A stretch of 64,000 bases of DNA from Cellulomonas shaoxiangyii (GTDB lineage Bacteria > Actinomycetota > Actinomycetes > Actinomycetales > Cellulomonadaceae), in assembly GCF_004798685.1 (NCBI RefSeq), contig NZ_CP039291.1, forward strand, positions 2,914,001-2,978,000, read 5' to 3'. The notes under the pieces are model-generated. The model had not been told where the DNA came from. It saw only the letters and a program-made list of their open reading frames with translations, and did no database searches. The translations under genes and the position numbers were made by a program. This document shows positions 28,313 to 37,938 of the stretch, piece by piece. Numbering within the stretch: position 1 is the first letter of the stretch; each line of letters starts with the position of its first letter.

Positions 28313-31300
28313 GTGGGCTGGCGAGGGCGCGTGCTGACGCGGCGGCTGCGGGACCAGTCCGCGGTCGTGGCCACGGTCCTGCTCGTGACGCTGGTGGCCA
28401 CGACGCTGCTCGGCACCTTCGCGCTCCTGCTGCTGGGCAGCGCCGAGGACGCCCTCGAGGAGGCGCTCAGCCGCGCCGACCGCGACGACGTGACCGTCGA
28501 GGCCGCGCTGCGCGTGAACAAGAAGGACGCGGCACCGGTGGTCGACGCGGCGCGCGAGGCGCTGCACGCCGTCACCGGCGCCCTCGAGACGCACGACGAG
28601 ACGTGGCTCGGCGGCTCGCTGTGGCGGCTGCCCGGCGCGTCCGCCAGCGGCAGCCCGCCGCTCGCCTACCCCGCGGCGTCGCCGCGGCAGCACGACTCCG
28701 CGCGGCTCGTCGAGGGCTCCTGGCCCGACCGTGCACGCGACGACGCCGGCCGCCTGCTGGTCGCGGTGCCGTCCGTCGCCGCGCGCGCGTACGGCTGGAC
28801 CGTCGGCACCGTGGTGCCGGTGCGCGCCACCACCGGCGCCACGGCGGACGAGTGGCTCGTGACGGGGATGCACGAGCTGACCGGACGCCCGGGCACCTGG
28901 TCGCGCGACCGGCTGCTCGGCGGCTCGCACGACCCGCTGTTCCCCGTGCCCGGCTCGGGGGGCCGGCTCGTCACCGACGCGTGGGGTCCGATGCTCGTCG
29001 ACCCGGCGGCGCTCGCCGGCGCCGACCGGGTGGAGACCGCGAACGTGGTCGTCGAGCCCGTGCTGGCCGGCGCGCCCGACGGCGCGGTCGCGGACATGCG
29101 CGCCGCCGTCGACGACGCGCAGGTCGCGCTCTCGGGCAGCCTGCGCGGCACGGGCGCCTACGGCAGCGTCCGCACCACGGTCGACCGCACCGTCGACGGG
29201 GCGTGGCGTGAGCTCACGGTCACCCGGGTCGGCGTCGTCGTGGTCGGCCTGCTGCTGACCGTGCTCGCGACGACCGTGATGCTGCTGGCGGCCCGGCTGC
29301 TCGGTGAGCGCCGGTCGGCGGAGGGTGAGCTGCTCGCCTCGCGCGGGTCGGCCCCGCACCAGCTGCGCTCGCTCGCCGTGCTGGAGGCGCTGGCCCTCGC
29401 CGTGGTGTGCGCGGCCGCCGCGCCGTGGCTCGCGCGCGGCGTGTGGTCGTGGCTGGTCGCCTCCGGCCCCCTGGCGCCGGCCGGGTTCACCGTGCCCGTG
29501 GGCGTGCCGCCCGCCGTCGTGCTCACGTGCGCCGTCGTCGCGGGCACCCTCGCCGTGGCGCTCGTCGTCCCGCAGTGGCACGTCGCCGGGTCGTCCGCGC
29601 CGTCCGCGCACGCGGGCATGGTGCGCACCGGCGCGGACCTCGCCCTCGTGGCGCTGGGCGGCGTCACGCTGTGGCAGCTGCTCGACTACGGCACGCCGAT
29701 GACGGCGGGCCCCGCCGGGCCGCGGCTCGACCCGCTGCTCGCGACCGGACCGGCGCTGGTGGCGCTGGCTGCGTCGGTCCTCGCGCTGCGGCTGGTGCAG
29801 CCGGTCGCCGCGGGCGCCGACGCGCTCGCCCGTCGCTCGCGCTCCCTCGTCGCACCGCTCGCCGCCTGGCAGGTCGCCCGTCGTCCCGCGGCGGCGTCCG
29901 GCACCACGCTCGTGCTCGTCCTCGCGGTCGCGTGCGCCGTGTTCGCGCAGTCCTTCCTCCAGACGTGGCGGCTGTCCCAGCTCGAGCAGGTGGACCTCGC
30001 GACGGGCACGGACGTCCGCGTCGACGAGCTCGGCGGGAACCGGGCCGACGGCAGCCGGACCGTCCAGCAGGTCCTCGCGGCGCACCCGGGCGCGAGCGCG
30101 CAGCCGGTCGTCGACCGTTCCGCGTCCGCCGGCAAGGTCGCCGGCGCCGACGCGAGCGCCACCACCCGCGGCGTGCACCTCCTCGCCGTCGACACCACGC
30201 GCCCCCAGGCGCTCCGCGGCCGCACGGACACGTCGTGGCGCGCGGCCACCTCCGCCCTGGCGCCGGACGACCGCACGGCGCACGTCGCGCTGCCCGGCGA
30301 CCCCCAGTGGCTCGTCCTCGACGTGGCCGTGACCCTGACGCCCCACGTCCCGTCCCGGGGCAGCCTCAGCGTCGTCGTCGCGGACGTGCACGGCGTCCGC
30401 ACGTGGCTGGACGCGCAGCTGCCGTACATCGACCCGGGGACGACGCAGCCGTTCGCGATCGAGATCCCGCCGTCCGCCGGCCCGCTCGTGGTGGACGACG
30501 TCGTCGGGCGGTTCGCCCTGCTCGAGCCGCCGCCCGACGACACCGGGGCCGGCCCCCCCACCGACCAGGTCGTGCTCGACCTGACCCGCGTGCGGGTGGT
30601 GGACCGCTCCGTCGGTGCGGGCGCCGCCGCGGCGCTCGACGCCCCGGCGACCGCCGTCCCGCTCGCGGACGCCGCCTGGGACGGCCACGCCCTGAGCGGC
30701 GGCCTCGAGCGCCAGGTCACCGGCGAGGGCGCCGGCGACGCACTGCGGCTGGTGGGCGAGTTCGACTTCGAGACGATGGTGAACGCCAGCGCCCACCTCG
30801 TCGCCACGACGTGGCGGGTGCAGGGCTCCGCCCCCGCCACCATCTCGGCCGCGCTGGCCGAGGCGAACGACCTGCGGCCGCGCGACCGGCTGGCCCTGAC
30901 CGTCGGCAACGTGTCCGTCTCGCTCTGGGTGGACACGATCGTGCCGTACCTGCCGGGGGCTCCGCGCGGACCGTCGGTGCTCGTGGACCGGGAGGCCCTC
31001 ACGCGCCTGCTGCTCGCGACCGGCAGCGACCAGGACCTCGTCGACGGGTGGTGGCTCGCCGCTGCGCCCGGCGACGACGGCGTCGCGCTGGGTGCGGCCC
31101 TGCACGAGACCGGGCTCGGGGAGGTCACCGTGCGCACCGCGGAGCAGGACGTCGCGACCGGCGGGCCGCTGCGGGTGGGCGTGCCCGTCGCGCTCCGGCT
31201 CGTGGGCCTGGCGGCCGCGGCCCTGCTCGTGGTCGGCCTCGGCACGAGCGCCACGGTCGCGGTCCGCTCGCGACGGCTGGAGCTGGCCCGGCTGCAGGCG

Positions 31301-31606
31301 CTCGGCGCACCCCGCGGTGCCCTGGTGGGCGGGCTGGTCGCCGAGCACGCGCTGCTCGTGGCGCTGGGCACCGCCGCGGGCCTCGTGATCGGGTACGGGC
31401 TCGCCGCGGTCATCGCGCCGCTGCTCACCGTCTCGGCCGACGGCCGGTCCCCGGTGCCCGCACCCGCGCTGGTCTGGTCGTGGCTCGGCCAGCTCGGTGC
31501 CGCCGGCGCACTCGCCGCGGCGGCCTGCCTGACCGTCGCCGTCGTCGCCGTGCTGCTCGTGCGGCGCGCGTCGGGGGCGCTGCTGCGACTGGGGGACGAC
31601 CGGTGA
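28313..31606 (+). CDS. Giant FtsX-type ABC permease, type A, copy 2
   Basis: Paralogue of the first type-A permease, 1097 residues, with the same plan: N-terminal helix (RLRDQSAVVATVLLVTLVAT), outer domain, FtsX block with GERRSAEGELLASRGSAPHQ, second outer domain, and C-terminal block with RRLELARLQALGAPRGALVGGL. It ends ALLRLGDDR, as copy 1 does. The GTG is chosen by alignment with copy 1 (both read GTG-GGC-TGG); an in-frame GTG 18 bp upstream is less likely. The outer domains differ most between copies, which suggests different clients or partners. It overlaps the next gene by GTGA. Confidence 0.88.
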   Translation: MGWRGRVLTRRLRDQSAVVATVLLVTLVATTLLGTFALLLLGSAEDALEEALSRADRDDVTVEAALRVNKKDAAPVVDAAREALHAVTGALETHDETWLGGSLWRLPGASASGSPPLAYPAASPRQHDSARLVEGSWPDRARDDAGRLLVAVPSVAARAYGWTVGTVVPVRATTGATADEWLVTGMHELTGRPGTWSRDRLLGGSHDPLFPVPGSGGRLVTDAWGPMLVDPAALAGADRVETANVVVEPVLAGAPDGAVADMRAAVDDAQVALSGSLRGTGAYGSVRTTVDRTVDGAWRELTVTRVGVVVVGLLLTVLATTVMLLAARLLGERRSAEGELLASRGSAPHQLRSLAVLEALALAVVCAAAAPWLARGVWSWLVASGPLAPAGFTVPVGVPPAVVLTCAVVAGTLAVALVVPQWHVAGSSAPSAHAGMVRTGADLALVALGGVTLWQLLDYGTPMTAGPAGPRLDPLLATGPALVALAASVLALRLVQPVAAGADALARRSRSLVAPLAAWQVARRPAAASGTTLVLVLAVACAVFAQSFLQTWRLSQLEQVDLATGTDVRVDELGGNRADGSRTVQQVLAAHPGASAQPVVDRSASAGKVAGADASATTRGVHLLAVDTTRPQALRGRTDTSWRAATSALAPDDRTAHVALPGDPQWLVLDVAVTLTPHVPSRGSLSVVVADVHGVRTWLDAQLPYIDPGTTQPFAIEIPPSAGPLVVDDVVGRFALLEPPPDDTGAGPPTDQVVLDLTRVRVVDRSVGAGAAAALDAPATAVPLADAAWDGHALSGGLERQVTGEGAGDALRLVGEFDFETMVNASAHLVATTWRVQGSAPATISAALAEANDLRPRDRLALTVGNVSVSLWVDTIVPYLPGAPRGPSVLVDREALTRLLLATGSDQDLVDGWWLAAAPGDDGVALGAALHETGLGEVTVRTAEQDVATGGPLRVGVPVALRLVGLAAAALLVVGLGTSATVAVRSRRLELARLQALGAPRGALVGGLVAEHALLVALGTAAGLVIGYGLAAVIAPLLTVSADGRSPVPAPALVWSWLGQLGAAGALAAAACLTVAVVAVLLVRRASGALLRLGDDR

Positions 31607-34377
31607 CCACCCTGCACACGCGCGCCCGTGCGGCCACGGGGGACGCGCTGCTCGTCACGCGCCGCCGGGCCGCGCAGGACGCCGCGCTGCTCGCCGGCAC
31701 CGCCGTGCTGCTGCTCGGCACCCTGCTGCTGACGCTCGCCCTGCCGCGCCTGATGGAGCGCAGCGCCGACGAGGCGGTGCGCCGGACGCTGAGCGACGCG
31801 GGCACCGCCGCCGACGTCGTCGGCCTCCCGCCCTACGCGGGCCCGTTCGTGAGCGACCGGGTGAGCCCCGTCTTCGCGACGGCCGACCTGCTGGACGACG
31901 AGCTGGGCGACCTCGTCGAGGCACCGGTCGCGGCCCTGCGCACGCCGACCTTCGAGGCGCGCACGCCCGCGGGTGCGTTCCTGACGCGGCTCGAGACGGT
32001 CGTCGAGTCCCGCGACCGCGACGCCGAGCACGTCCGCTGGGTCGCGGGCCGGGCACCGCAGCTCGTGCCCGCCGAGCAGCAGCCCCCCGGGGGCGAGGGC
32101 CCCCGCACCGTCGAGGCCGGCCTGAGCGCGCCCGCCGCCGCCGAGATCGGCCTCGACCTCGCGGGCGGCCCGGTGCGCATCACGATGGGGCGTGAGTCCG
32201 TCTCGGCGTACGTGCTGGTCACGGGGCTGTACGAGCCCCTCGACCTCGCGTCCCCGGTGTGGCGCGACGCCGCCGACCTCCTCGGCGCCATGCCCACCGA
32301 CGAGGCCGCGTCGGTGGGCCTGCAGGCGGGGCTGTACGTGCCCCACGCGGGGCTCGCGGACCTGCGCGACCTCAACCCGACGGCGCGCCTGGACACGAGC
32401 GTGCGCGCCCGACCGGCGGCCGACTCGATGACGCTCGCGTCCGCCCGCTCGCTCGGGCGGCAGGTGGAGCGGCTCGCCGCGACGACCGGTCAGGTCGCGG
32501 GTGACCTGCCCGACGTGCTCGGCGCCTTCGAGACCCGGCTGACCGCGGCCAGGGCGCAGGCCTCGCTCGTGGTCGTCGGCCTCGCGGCGACGGGCTCGCT
32601 GTGCCTCGTGCTCGCCGCCGGGCTGCTGGCCGACCGCCGGCGCGCCGCGCTCGCGGGCGAGCGGGCCCGCGGCGCGTCCCTCGCGTCGGTGGTGCTGCGC
32701 GCGCTGGCGGAGTCACTGCCGGTCGTGCTCGCCGTCGGCGGGCTCGCGTGGGCCGTGGTGACCGCGGTGCTCCCCGCGCACCGCGGGTCCGTGTCGGTCG
32801 CGCTCGCGGTCGCCGCGGTCGCCGTGCTGGCGCCTCCGGTCCTCGCCGCCCGGACGGCCGCGGGCGCCTGGACGGGGCGCCGCGTGCCCGCCGACCGCCG
32901 GGTGCGTGCCCGCCTCGAGGCGGGCCGGCAGGTCCGCCGGGTCGTCGTCGAGGCGCTCGTCGTCGTCCTCGCCGTCGCCTCGGTCGTGTCCGTGCGCACC
33001 CGGGGCCTCGTGCCCGGCGCGGCACGCGACGTCGACCTCCTCCTCGCGGCGGCGCCCGTGCTCGTCGCGGCGGCCGCGTCGCTGCTGGTCGTGCGCGTCG
33101 CCCCGGCCGTCGTGCGCGCAGCCGGCCGGCCGGCCGCCCGGGCGCGCGGCCTCGCCGCGCCGCTCGCGGTGGCCCGCGCACAGGGCGCCGCCACCGCGCT
33201 CACGCCGCTGCTCGCCGTCACGGTCGCCGTCGCGCTCGTCGTGCTCTCCGGCGTCCTCGCGCACACGACCCGGGTCGGGCAGCGGGAGGCCGCGTCCGTC
33301 CACGTCGGCGCGGACGTCCGGCTCGACGGGCGCCTCGGCCCGGGCCGGGGCGCCGACGCCCTCGGCGCGCTGCGGGCGGCTCCCGGCGTCGACGCGGTCG
33401 CGACCGGTGTCCAGCTCCCGGCGCGGCCGTTCGAGAAGGGCACGGGGCTCTCGGTGACCGTCCTCGTGGTCGACGCCGCCGAGCTGGCCGCGGTCCGCGC
33501 CGCGGAGGGCCTCCCGGTCGACCCGGGCCTCGCGGCGCTCGCCGGCGCCGACAGCCCCGCGGGCACCGTCCCCGCGCTCGTGACCGGCGACCTGCTCGAG
33601 CGGGCCGCCGAGCACGTCCCGGTGGCGTCGCCACAGGTGTCGCTGCACCACGACGTGGTGCGGCTCGACGTGCGCGGGCCCACCACGATGCAGGCCGACC
33701 GCGGGGCACCGACCCTGGACGCGCGCGTCGCCCTGCCCGTCGAGAGCGAGGACGACGGCGTCGCCGTCGTCGACCGCGCGCGGCTCGCCGCCGCGGGGGT
33801 GACGGTCCCCGACCCCGACCGCGCCTGGGTGTCCGGCCCGGGCGCGGTCGCCGCCGTGGCGGCGCTGGACCTGGGACCGCAGCAGCGGACCGGCATCACC
33901 GTCACGTCGCGCCACGGCTGGTGGTCCGCCTGGGCGGCCGCACCGCTGACGGCGTCGCTCGTGGCGCTGCAGACGGCCGGCGTCGGGGTGCTCGCGCTGC
34001 TCGTGGTGCTCGCGCTGACGCTCGTCGTCGTCGCCACCGCCCGCGAGCGCGGACGGACGTTGTCGACGCTGCGCACGCTCGGCCTGGACGCGGCGACCGC
34101 GCGGGCCGCGACGCTCGGCGAGCTGGCGCCGCTCGTCGTCGGCGGACTGGTGGGTGGCACCCTCATCGGCCTCGCCGTGCCGTGGCTGATCGCCGACGCG
34201 CTCGGGCTCGGCACGGTGACGGGCCTGCCCGGCCCGGGACGCGTGGCGCCGACGGCGTGGCCCGTGGCCGTCGCGGCGGCGGCGCTGCTGGTGGCCCTGG
34301 TCGTCGCGGTGGGCGTCGAGCGGAGCCTGCGCCGGCGGGACCGACTCGGCGAGGTGCTGCGCGTGGGTGACCGATGA
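31603..34377 (+). CDS. Giant FtsX-type ABC permease, type B, copy 2
   Basis: Paralogue of the first type-B permease, 924 residues. It shares the N-terminal AAQDAALLAGTAVLLLGTLL, the central ADRRRAALAGERARGASLASV block, the C-terminal ARERGRTLSTLRTLGLDAAT and the ending DRLGEVLRVGDR. Outer domains again diverge more than the membrane blocks. Start and stop overlap the flanking reading frames closely, and the first ATPase starts 25 bp after its stop. It therefore belongs to one transcription unit with the second type-A permease and both ATPases. Confidence 0.87.
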   Translation: MTTLHTRARAATGDALLVTRRRAAQDAALLAGTAVLLLGTLLLTLALPRLMERSADEAVRRTLSDAGTAADVVGLPPYAGPFVSDRVSPVFATADLLDDELGDLVEAPVAALRTPTFEARTPAGAFLTRLETVVESRDRDAEHVRWVAGRAPQLVPAEQQPPGGEGPRTVEAGLSAPAAAEIGLDLAGGPVRITMGRESVSAYVLVTGLYEPLDLASPVWRDAADLLGAMPTDEAASVGLQAGLYVPHAGLADLRDLNPTARLDTSVRARPAADSMTLASARSLGRQVERLAATTGQVAGDLPDVLGAFETRLTAARAQASLVVVGLAATGSLCLVLAAGLLADRRRAALAGERARGASLASVVLRALAESLPVVLAVGGLAWAVVTAVLPAHRGSVSVALAVAAVAVLAPPVLAARTAAGAWTGRRVPADRRVRARLEAGRQVRRVVVEALVVVLAVASVVSVRTRGLVPGAARDVDLLLAAAPVLVAAAASLLVVRVAPAVVRAAGRPAARARGLAAPLAVARAQGAATALTPLLAVTVAVALVVLSGVLAHTTRVGQREAASVHVGADVRLDGRLGPGRGADALGALRAAPGVDAVATGVQLPARPFEKGTGLSVTVLVVDAAELAAVRAAEGLPVDPGLAALAGADSPAGTVPALVTGDLLERAAEHVPVASPQVSLHHDVVRLDVRGPTTMQADRGAPTLDARVALPVESEDDGVAVVDRARLAAAGVTVPDPDRAWVSGPGAVAAVAALDLGPQQRTGITVTSRHGWWSAWAAAPLTASLVALQTAGVGVLALLVVLALTLVVVATARERGRTLSTLRTLGLDAATARAATLGELAPLVVGGLVGGTLIGLAVPWLIADALGLGTVTGLPGPGRVAPTAWPVAVAAAALLVALVVAVGVERSLRRRDRLGEVLRVGDR

Positions 34378-34402
34378 GACCGACGAGGGAAGGGGATCCG
34401 GC

Positions 34403-35386
34403 ATGGACGCCGTGGACCAGCTGAGGGTGGAGGAGCCGCTCGCACCGAGCACGCTGTCCGCGCTCGAGGAGCGTGCCCGCGCCCGACCCGAGGAGTTCGG
34501 GCGCGCGGCGCTGATCGTGTGCGAGTCGCTCGTGCGCATCTACCAGTCGGAGGGCATCGAGGTGCAGGCCCTGCAGGGCCTGGACCTGCTCGTCGAGGCG
34601 GGCGAGATGGTCGCCGTCGTGGGCGCGTCGGGGTCCGGCAAGTCGACGCTGCTGTCGGTGCTGTCGGGGCTCGACGTCCCGACGGCCGGTCGCGTGCGCG
34701 TGGGCCCGTGGGACCTGATGGCGATGAATGCACGCGACCGGGTCCGCTACCGCCGCACGATGGTCGGGTTCGTGTGGCAGCAGACCGCCCGCAACCTCGT
34801 GCCGTACCTGACGGCGGCGGAGAACGTGGCCCTGCCGATGGCGCTCGCCGGACGCCCGCGCAAGCAGCGCGCGGCGGACGCGGCGGGCCTGCTGGACGTG
34901 CTCGGCGTCGGCTACTGCGCGGGGCGCCGGCCGGCGCAGATGTCCGGCGGCGAGCAGCAGCGCGTCGCGATCGCGACGGCGCTGGCGAACGCGCCGCAGG
35001 TGCTGCTGGCCGACGAGCCGACCGGCGAGCTCGACACCGCCACGTCGGCCGACGTGCTGGAGGCGCTGCGCGCGGTCAACCGCGACCTGGGCACGACCGT
35101 CGTCGTCGTCACGCACGACCCCGGCGTCAGCGAGCACGTGCAGCGCACCGTCGCGATCCGCGACGGCCGCACGAGCTCGGAGGTCCTGCGCCGCACCGCG
35201 ACCCGCGACGACGGCACGGAGCACGTGGTCGCCGAGGAGTTCGCGGTGCTGGACCGCGCCGGCCGCGTGCAGCTGCCGCGCGAGTACCGCGAGACCCTCG
35301 ACCTGGTGGGCCGCGTGCGGCTCGCGCTCGAGCAGTCGCACGTCGAGGTGCACCCCGACCGCAGCGCCGAGGAGGGCGACCGATGA
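34403..35386 (+). CDS. ABC ATPase with AbrB-like C-terminal tail
   Basis: ATPase of the MacB/LolD type, 327 residues, serving the FtsX-type permeases. Walker A GASGSGKS is at residues 74-81, signature MSGGEQQRVAIATA at 180-193, Walker B VLLADEPTGELD at 200-211 and the switch histidine at H238. A 50-residue N-terminal extension precedes the domain. After about residue 277 the tail reads FAVLDRAGRVQLPREYRETL and then RVRLALEQSHVEVHP. It looks like a SpoVT/AbrB swapped-hairpin DNA-binding or dimerisation fold, which is unusual on an ABC ATPase. The ATG has GGAAGGGG nearby. An upstream in-frame GTG is possible. Confidence 0.85.
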   Translation: MDAVDQLRVEEPLAPSTLSALEERARARPEEFGRAALIVCESLVRIYQSEGIEVQALQGLDLLVEAGEMVAVVGASGSGKSTLLSVLSGLDVPTAGRVRVGPWDLMAMNARDRVRYRRTMVGFVWQQTARNLVPYLTAAENVALPMALAGRPRKQRAADAAGLLDVLGVGYCAGRRPAQMSGGEQQRVAIATALANAPQVLLADEPTGELDTATSADVLEALRAVNRDLGTTVVVVTHDPGVSEHVQRTVAIRDGRTSSEVLRRTATRDDGTEHVVAEEFAVLDRAGRVQLPREYRETLDLVGRVRLALEQSHVEVHPDRSAEEGDR

Positions 35387-36105
35387 CCGCCACGACGACC
35401 GCCGCCGCACCCGGTGCGGCCGGCGCCGTCGACCCGATCGTCCGGGTCGAGCACGTGCACCGCACCTACGGATCCGGCCGCGGCGCCGTGCACGCGCTGC
35501 GCGACGTCTCGCTCGACGTGCGCCCGGGCGAGCTGGTCGCGATCGTCGGCCGCTCGGGCTCGGGCAAGACGACGCTGCTCAACGCGATCGGCGGGCTCGA
35601 CCGGCCCGACGAGGGCCGCGTGCTCGTGGCCGGGCAGGAGGTGTCCGCGCTGGACGAGCGCGGGCTGGTCGCGCTGCGGCGCGACGTCGTCTCGTTCATC
35701 TTCCAGACCTTCGGCCTGGTGCCGGTCCTGACGGCCGCCGAGAACGTGGGCGTGCCGCTGCGGATGCGGCGCACCCCGGTGGCCGAGCGCGAGGCGCGGG
35801 TCGCGCTGCTGCTCGACCTCGTCGGGCTCGGCCCGCACGCGCGCCAGCGCCCCGGGCAGCTGTCGGGCGGTCAGCAGCAGCGCGTCGCGATCGCGCGGTC
35901 GCTGGCGAACTCGCCGCGCCTGCTCATCGCCGACGAGCCCACCGGACAGCTCGACACGGAGACGGGCCGTGCCGTCATGGCGCTCATCCGCGCGGTCGTC
36001 GAGGCCGAGGGCATGACCGCGATCGTGTCGACGCACGACCCGGTCATGGTCGCGCTCGCCGACCGCGTGGTCCACCTCGCGGACGGGCGGCTCGTCGAGG
36101 GCTGA
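35383..36105 (+). CDS. ABC ATPase, MacB/LolD type
   Basis: Second ATPase of the block, 240 residues with no extra domain. Walker A GRSGSGKT is at residues 56-63. The signature LSGGQQQRVAIARSLA, Walker B LLIADEPTGQLD and the switch histidine in VSTHDP are intact. The glutamine-containing segment SFIFQTFGLVPVLTAAENV is characteristic of LolD/MacB-type ATPases that work with FtsX-type permeases. Its ATG overlaps the stop of the AbrB-tailed ATPase by four bases. The two ATPases may form a heterodimer or each serve one permease pair; sequence cannot decide this. Confidence 0.93.
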   Translation: MTATTTAAAPGAAGAVDPIVRVEHVHRTYGSGRGAVHALRDVSLDVRPGELVAIVGRSGSGKTTLLNAIGGLDRPDEGRVLVAGQEVSALDERGLVALRRDVVSFIFQTFGLVPVLTAAENVGVPLRMRRTPVAEREARVALLLDLVGLGPHARQRPGQLSGGQQQRVAIARSLANSPRLLIADEPTGQLDTETGRAVMALIRAVVEAEGMTAIVSTHDPVMVALADRVVHLADGRLVEG

Positions 36106-36130
36106 GCGACCGGTCCCGCCCCGGGACCTC

Positions 36131-36160
36131 GCCGGCGGGCACCGACCGGTGCCCGCCGGC
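36131..36160. terminator. Bidirectional terminator between ATPase and phoH genes
   Basis: Perfect 13-bp arms GCCGGCGGGCACC and GGTGCCCGCCGGC with a GACC loop lie between two convergent genes. Confidence 0.8.
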
Positions 36161-36168
36161 CGCCTCGG

Positions 36169-37629
36169 TCAGGCCTCGATGCCCTCGAACAGCTCCGTGA
36201 CGAGCGCCGCGACCGGCGAGCGCTCGGACCGGGTGAGCGTCACGTGCGCGAACAGCGGGTGCCCCTTGAGCGCCTCGATGACCGCCGCGACCCCGTCGTG
36301 CCGCCCGACCCGCAGGTTGTCGCGCTGCGCGACGTCGTGCGTGAGCACCACGCGCGACGACTGCCCGATGCGCGAGAGCACCGTGAGCAGCACGTTGCGC
36401 TCGAGGGACTGCGCCTCGTCGACGATCACGAACGCGTCGTGCAGCGACCGGCCGCGGATGTGCGTGAGCGGCAGCACCTCGAGCAGGTCGCGGTCGAGCA
36501 CCTCCTCGACCACCTCCTTGCTCACGAGCGCGCCGAGCGTGTCGAACACCGCCTGCGCCCACGGGTTCATCTTCTCCGCCTCGCTGCCGGGCAGGTAGCC
36601 GAGGTCCTGCCCGCCGACCGCGTAGAGCGGGCGGAACACCACGACCTTGCGGTGCTGGCGCCGCTCGAGCACGGCCTCGAGGCCGGCGCACAGCGCGAGC
36701 GCCGACTTGCCCGTGCCCGCGCGCCCGCCGAGGGAGACGATGCCGACCGACTCGTCGAGCAGCAGGTCGATCGCGACGCGCTGCTCGGCGGAGCGCCCGT
36801 GCACGCCGAACACGTCCTGGTCGCCCCGCACGAGCTGCACGTGCTTGTCCGCCGTCACGCGGCCCAGCGCGGACCCGCGCGGGCTGTGCAGCACGAGCCC
36901 GGTGTGGCACGGCAGGTCCTGCGGGGCACCCGCGAGCGCGGACAGGGGCGGGGCGACGTCGGCGAGCGGCAGGGACTCGTGCTCCCAGAGCTGCGCCATC
37001 TGCTGCTCGCTCACGTCGAGCGTGTCCATGCCCGTCCAGCCGGAGTCGACGACGAGCTCGGCGCGGTACTCCTCGGCGCGCAGGCCCATCGCGGACGCCT
37101 TGATCCGCATCGGCAGGTCCTTGGAGACGACCGTGACGTCGCACCCCTCGGCCGCGAGGTTGGCGGCCACCGACAGGATCCGCGTGTCGTTGTCGCCGAG
37201 CCGGAACCCGGCCGGCAGCACGCGGTCGTCGACGTGGTTGAGCTCGACGCGCAGCGTGCCGCCCTCGTCGCTCACGGGCACGGGCGCGTCGAGCCGGCCG
37301 TGCCGCACGCGCAGGTCGTCGAGCAGGCGCAGCGCGGTGCGGGCGAAGTAGCCGAGCTCGGCGTGGTGCCGCTTGGCCTCGAGCTCCGTGACGACGACCA
37401 CGGGCAGGACGACGTCGTGCTCGGCGAACCGCCGGATCGCGCGCGGGTCGGACAGCAGGACGGAGGTGTCGAGGACGTACGTGAGCCGGTCGGGCCCGGC
37501 CGCGGTGCCCGGACGGGGAGCCGTGCCCGGACGGGAGGCGGTGCCGGCACGGGGAGCGGTGCCGCCCCCGGGGGCCGCGTCCGTCGGCGGCGTGCGGTCC
37601 CCCAGGTCGTGCTGCGAGGTGCGGTCCAC
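36169..37629 (-). CDS. PIN-PhoH fusion (PhoH2 family ATPase)
   Basis: Two-domain protein of 486 residues. An N-terminal PIN ribonuclease-like domain has YVLDTSVLL with acidic residue D54, TELEAKR and GDNDTRIL. It is followed by a PhoH P-loop ATPase with Walker A GRAGTGKS at residues 302-309 and Walker [10 protein letters not shown]. Mycobacterial PhoH2 of the same architecture is reported to have RNA helicase and ribonuclease activity. A 30-residue Pro/Gly/Thr repeat tail precedes the PIN domain. The GTG start has GGAGGGA seven bases upstream, which decides it over a longer open frame. It is monocistronic, with a hairpin downstream. Confidence 0.92.
   Translation of the reverse strand: MDRTSQHDLGDRTPPTDAAPGGGTAPRAGTASRPGTAPRPGTAAGPDRLTYVLDTSVLLSDPRAIRRFAEHDVVLPVVVVTELEAKRHHAELGYFARTALRLLDDLRVRHGRLDAPVPVSDEGGTLRVELNHVDDRVLPAGFRLGDNDTRILSVAANLAAEGCDVTVVSKDLPMRIKASAMGLRAEEYRAELVVDSGWTGMDTLDVSEQQMAQLWEHESLPLADVAPPLSALAGAPQDLPCHTGLVLHSPRGSALGRVTADKHVQLVRGDQDVFGVHGRSAEQRVAIDLLLDESVGIVSLGGRAGTGKSALALCAGLEAVLERRQHRKVVVFRPLYAVGGQDLGYLPGSEAEKMNPWAQAVFDTLGALVSKEVVEEVLDRDLLEVLPLTHIRGRSLHDAFVIVDEAQSLERNVLLTVLSRIGQSSRVVLTHDVAQRDNLRVGRHDGVAAVIEALKGHPLFAHVTLTRSERSPVAALVTELFEGIEA
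37504..37557 (-). repeat. Three 18-bp tandem repeats in the PIN-PhoH tail
   Basis: Three near-identical 18-bp units lie head to tail, coding on the minus strand for a repeated Pro-Gly-Thr-Ala-Pro-Arg-like hexapeptide before the PIN domain. Confidence 0.75.
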
Positions 37630-37938
37630 GGCAGGCTCCCTCCGGCGCGTCAGCGCCTGGTCGGGTGCCTCCTGCGCGTGCGCGGCACGTGCCGCGTCCG
37701 GCAGTCGGCGACGGGACGGGGTCGGCCGGCCGAGGGCCGGGTCCGGCCCTCCTCCCGGAGCACTGGCTCCATGGGCTGGCCTCCCGGGACGACGGGTGTC
37801 GTCCTCTGGTGGGAACGTAACGCCGCCCACCGACAGGCACCCGCATGTGACGCGCGACACGCTCGCCCGTCACACGACGTTCATCAGCCGGAACCCGGGA
37901 CGTCGCACGACGGCCCGCAGGGCCCGTGGACCCGCGCG
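37630..37938. other. Non-coding stretch upstream of the PIN-PhoH gene
   Basis: This is the longest stretch without a gene. On the minus strand it would be the end of the prenyltransferase transcript and the promoter and leader of the PIN-PhoH gene. It holds a perfect hairpin GGACGAC-GGGT-GTCGTCC (37787-37804) and a TGTGACG/CGTCACA inverted repeat with 15 nt between (37846-37874) that may terminate the upstream transcript. I see no clear -10, no small reading frame with support and no RNA gene. Confidence 0.5.

Noticed and set aside
37846..37874. TGTGA and TCACA half-sites, reminiscent of a CRP-type operator.
   Set aside because: The half-sites are separated by 19 bases instead of six, so a CRP-family dimer would not bind. 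A hairpin is more likely.
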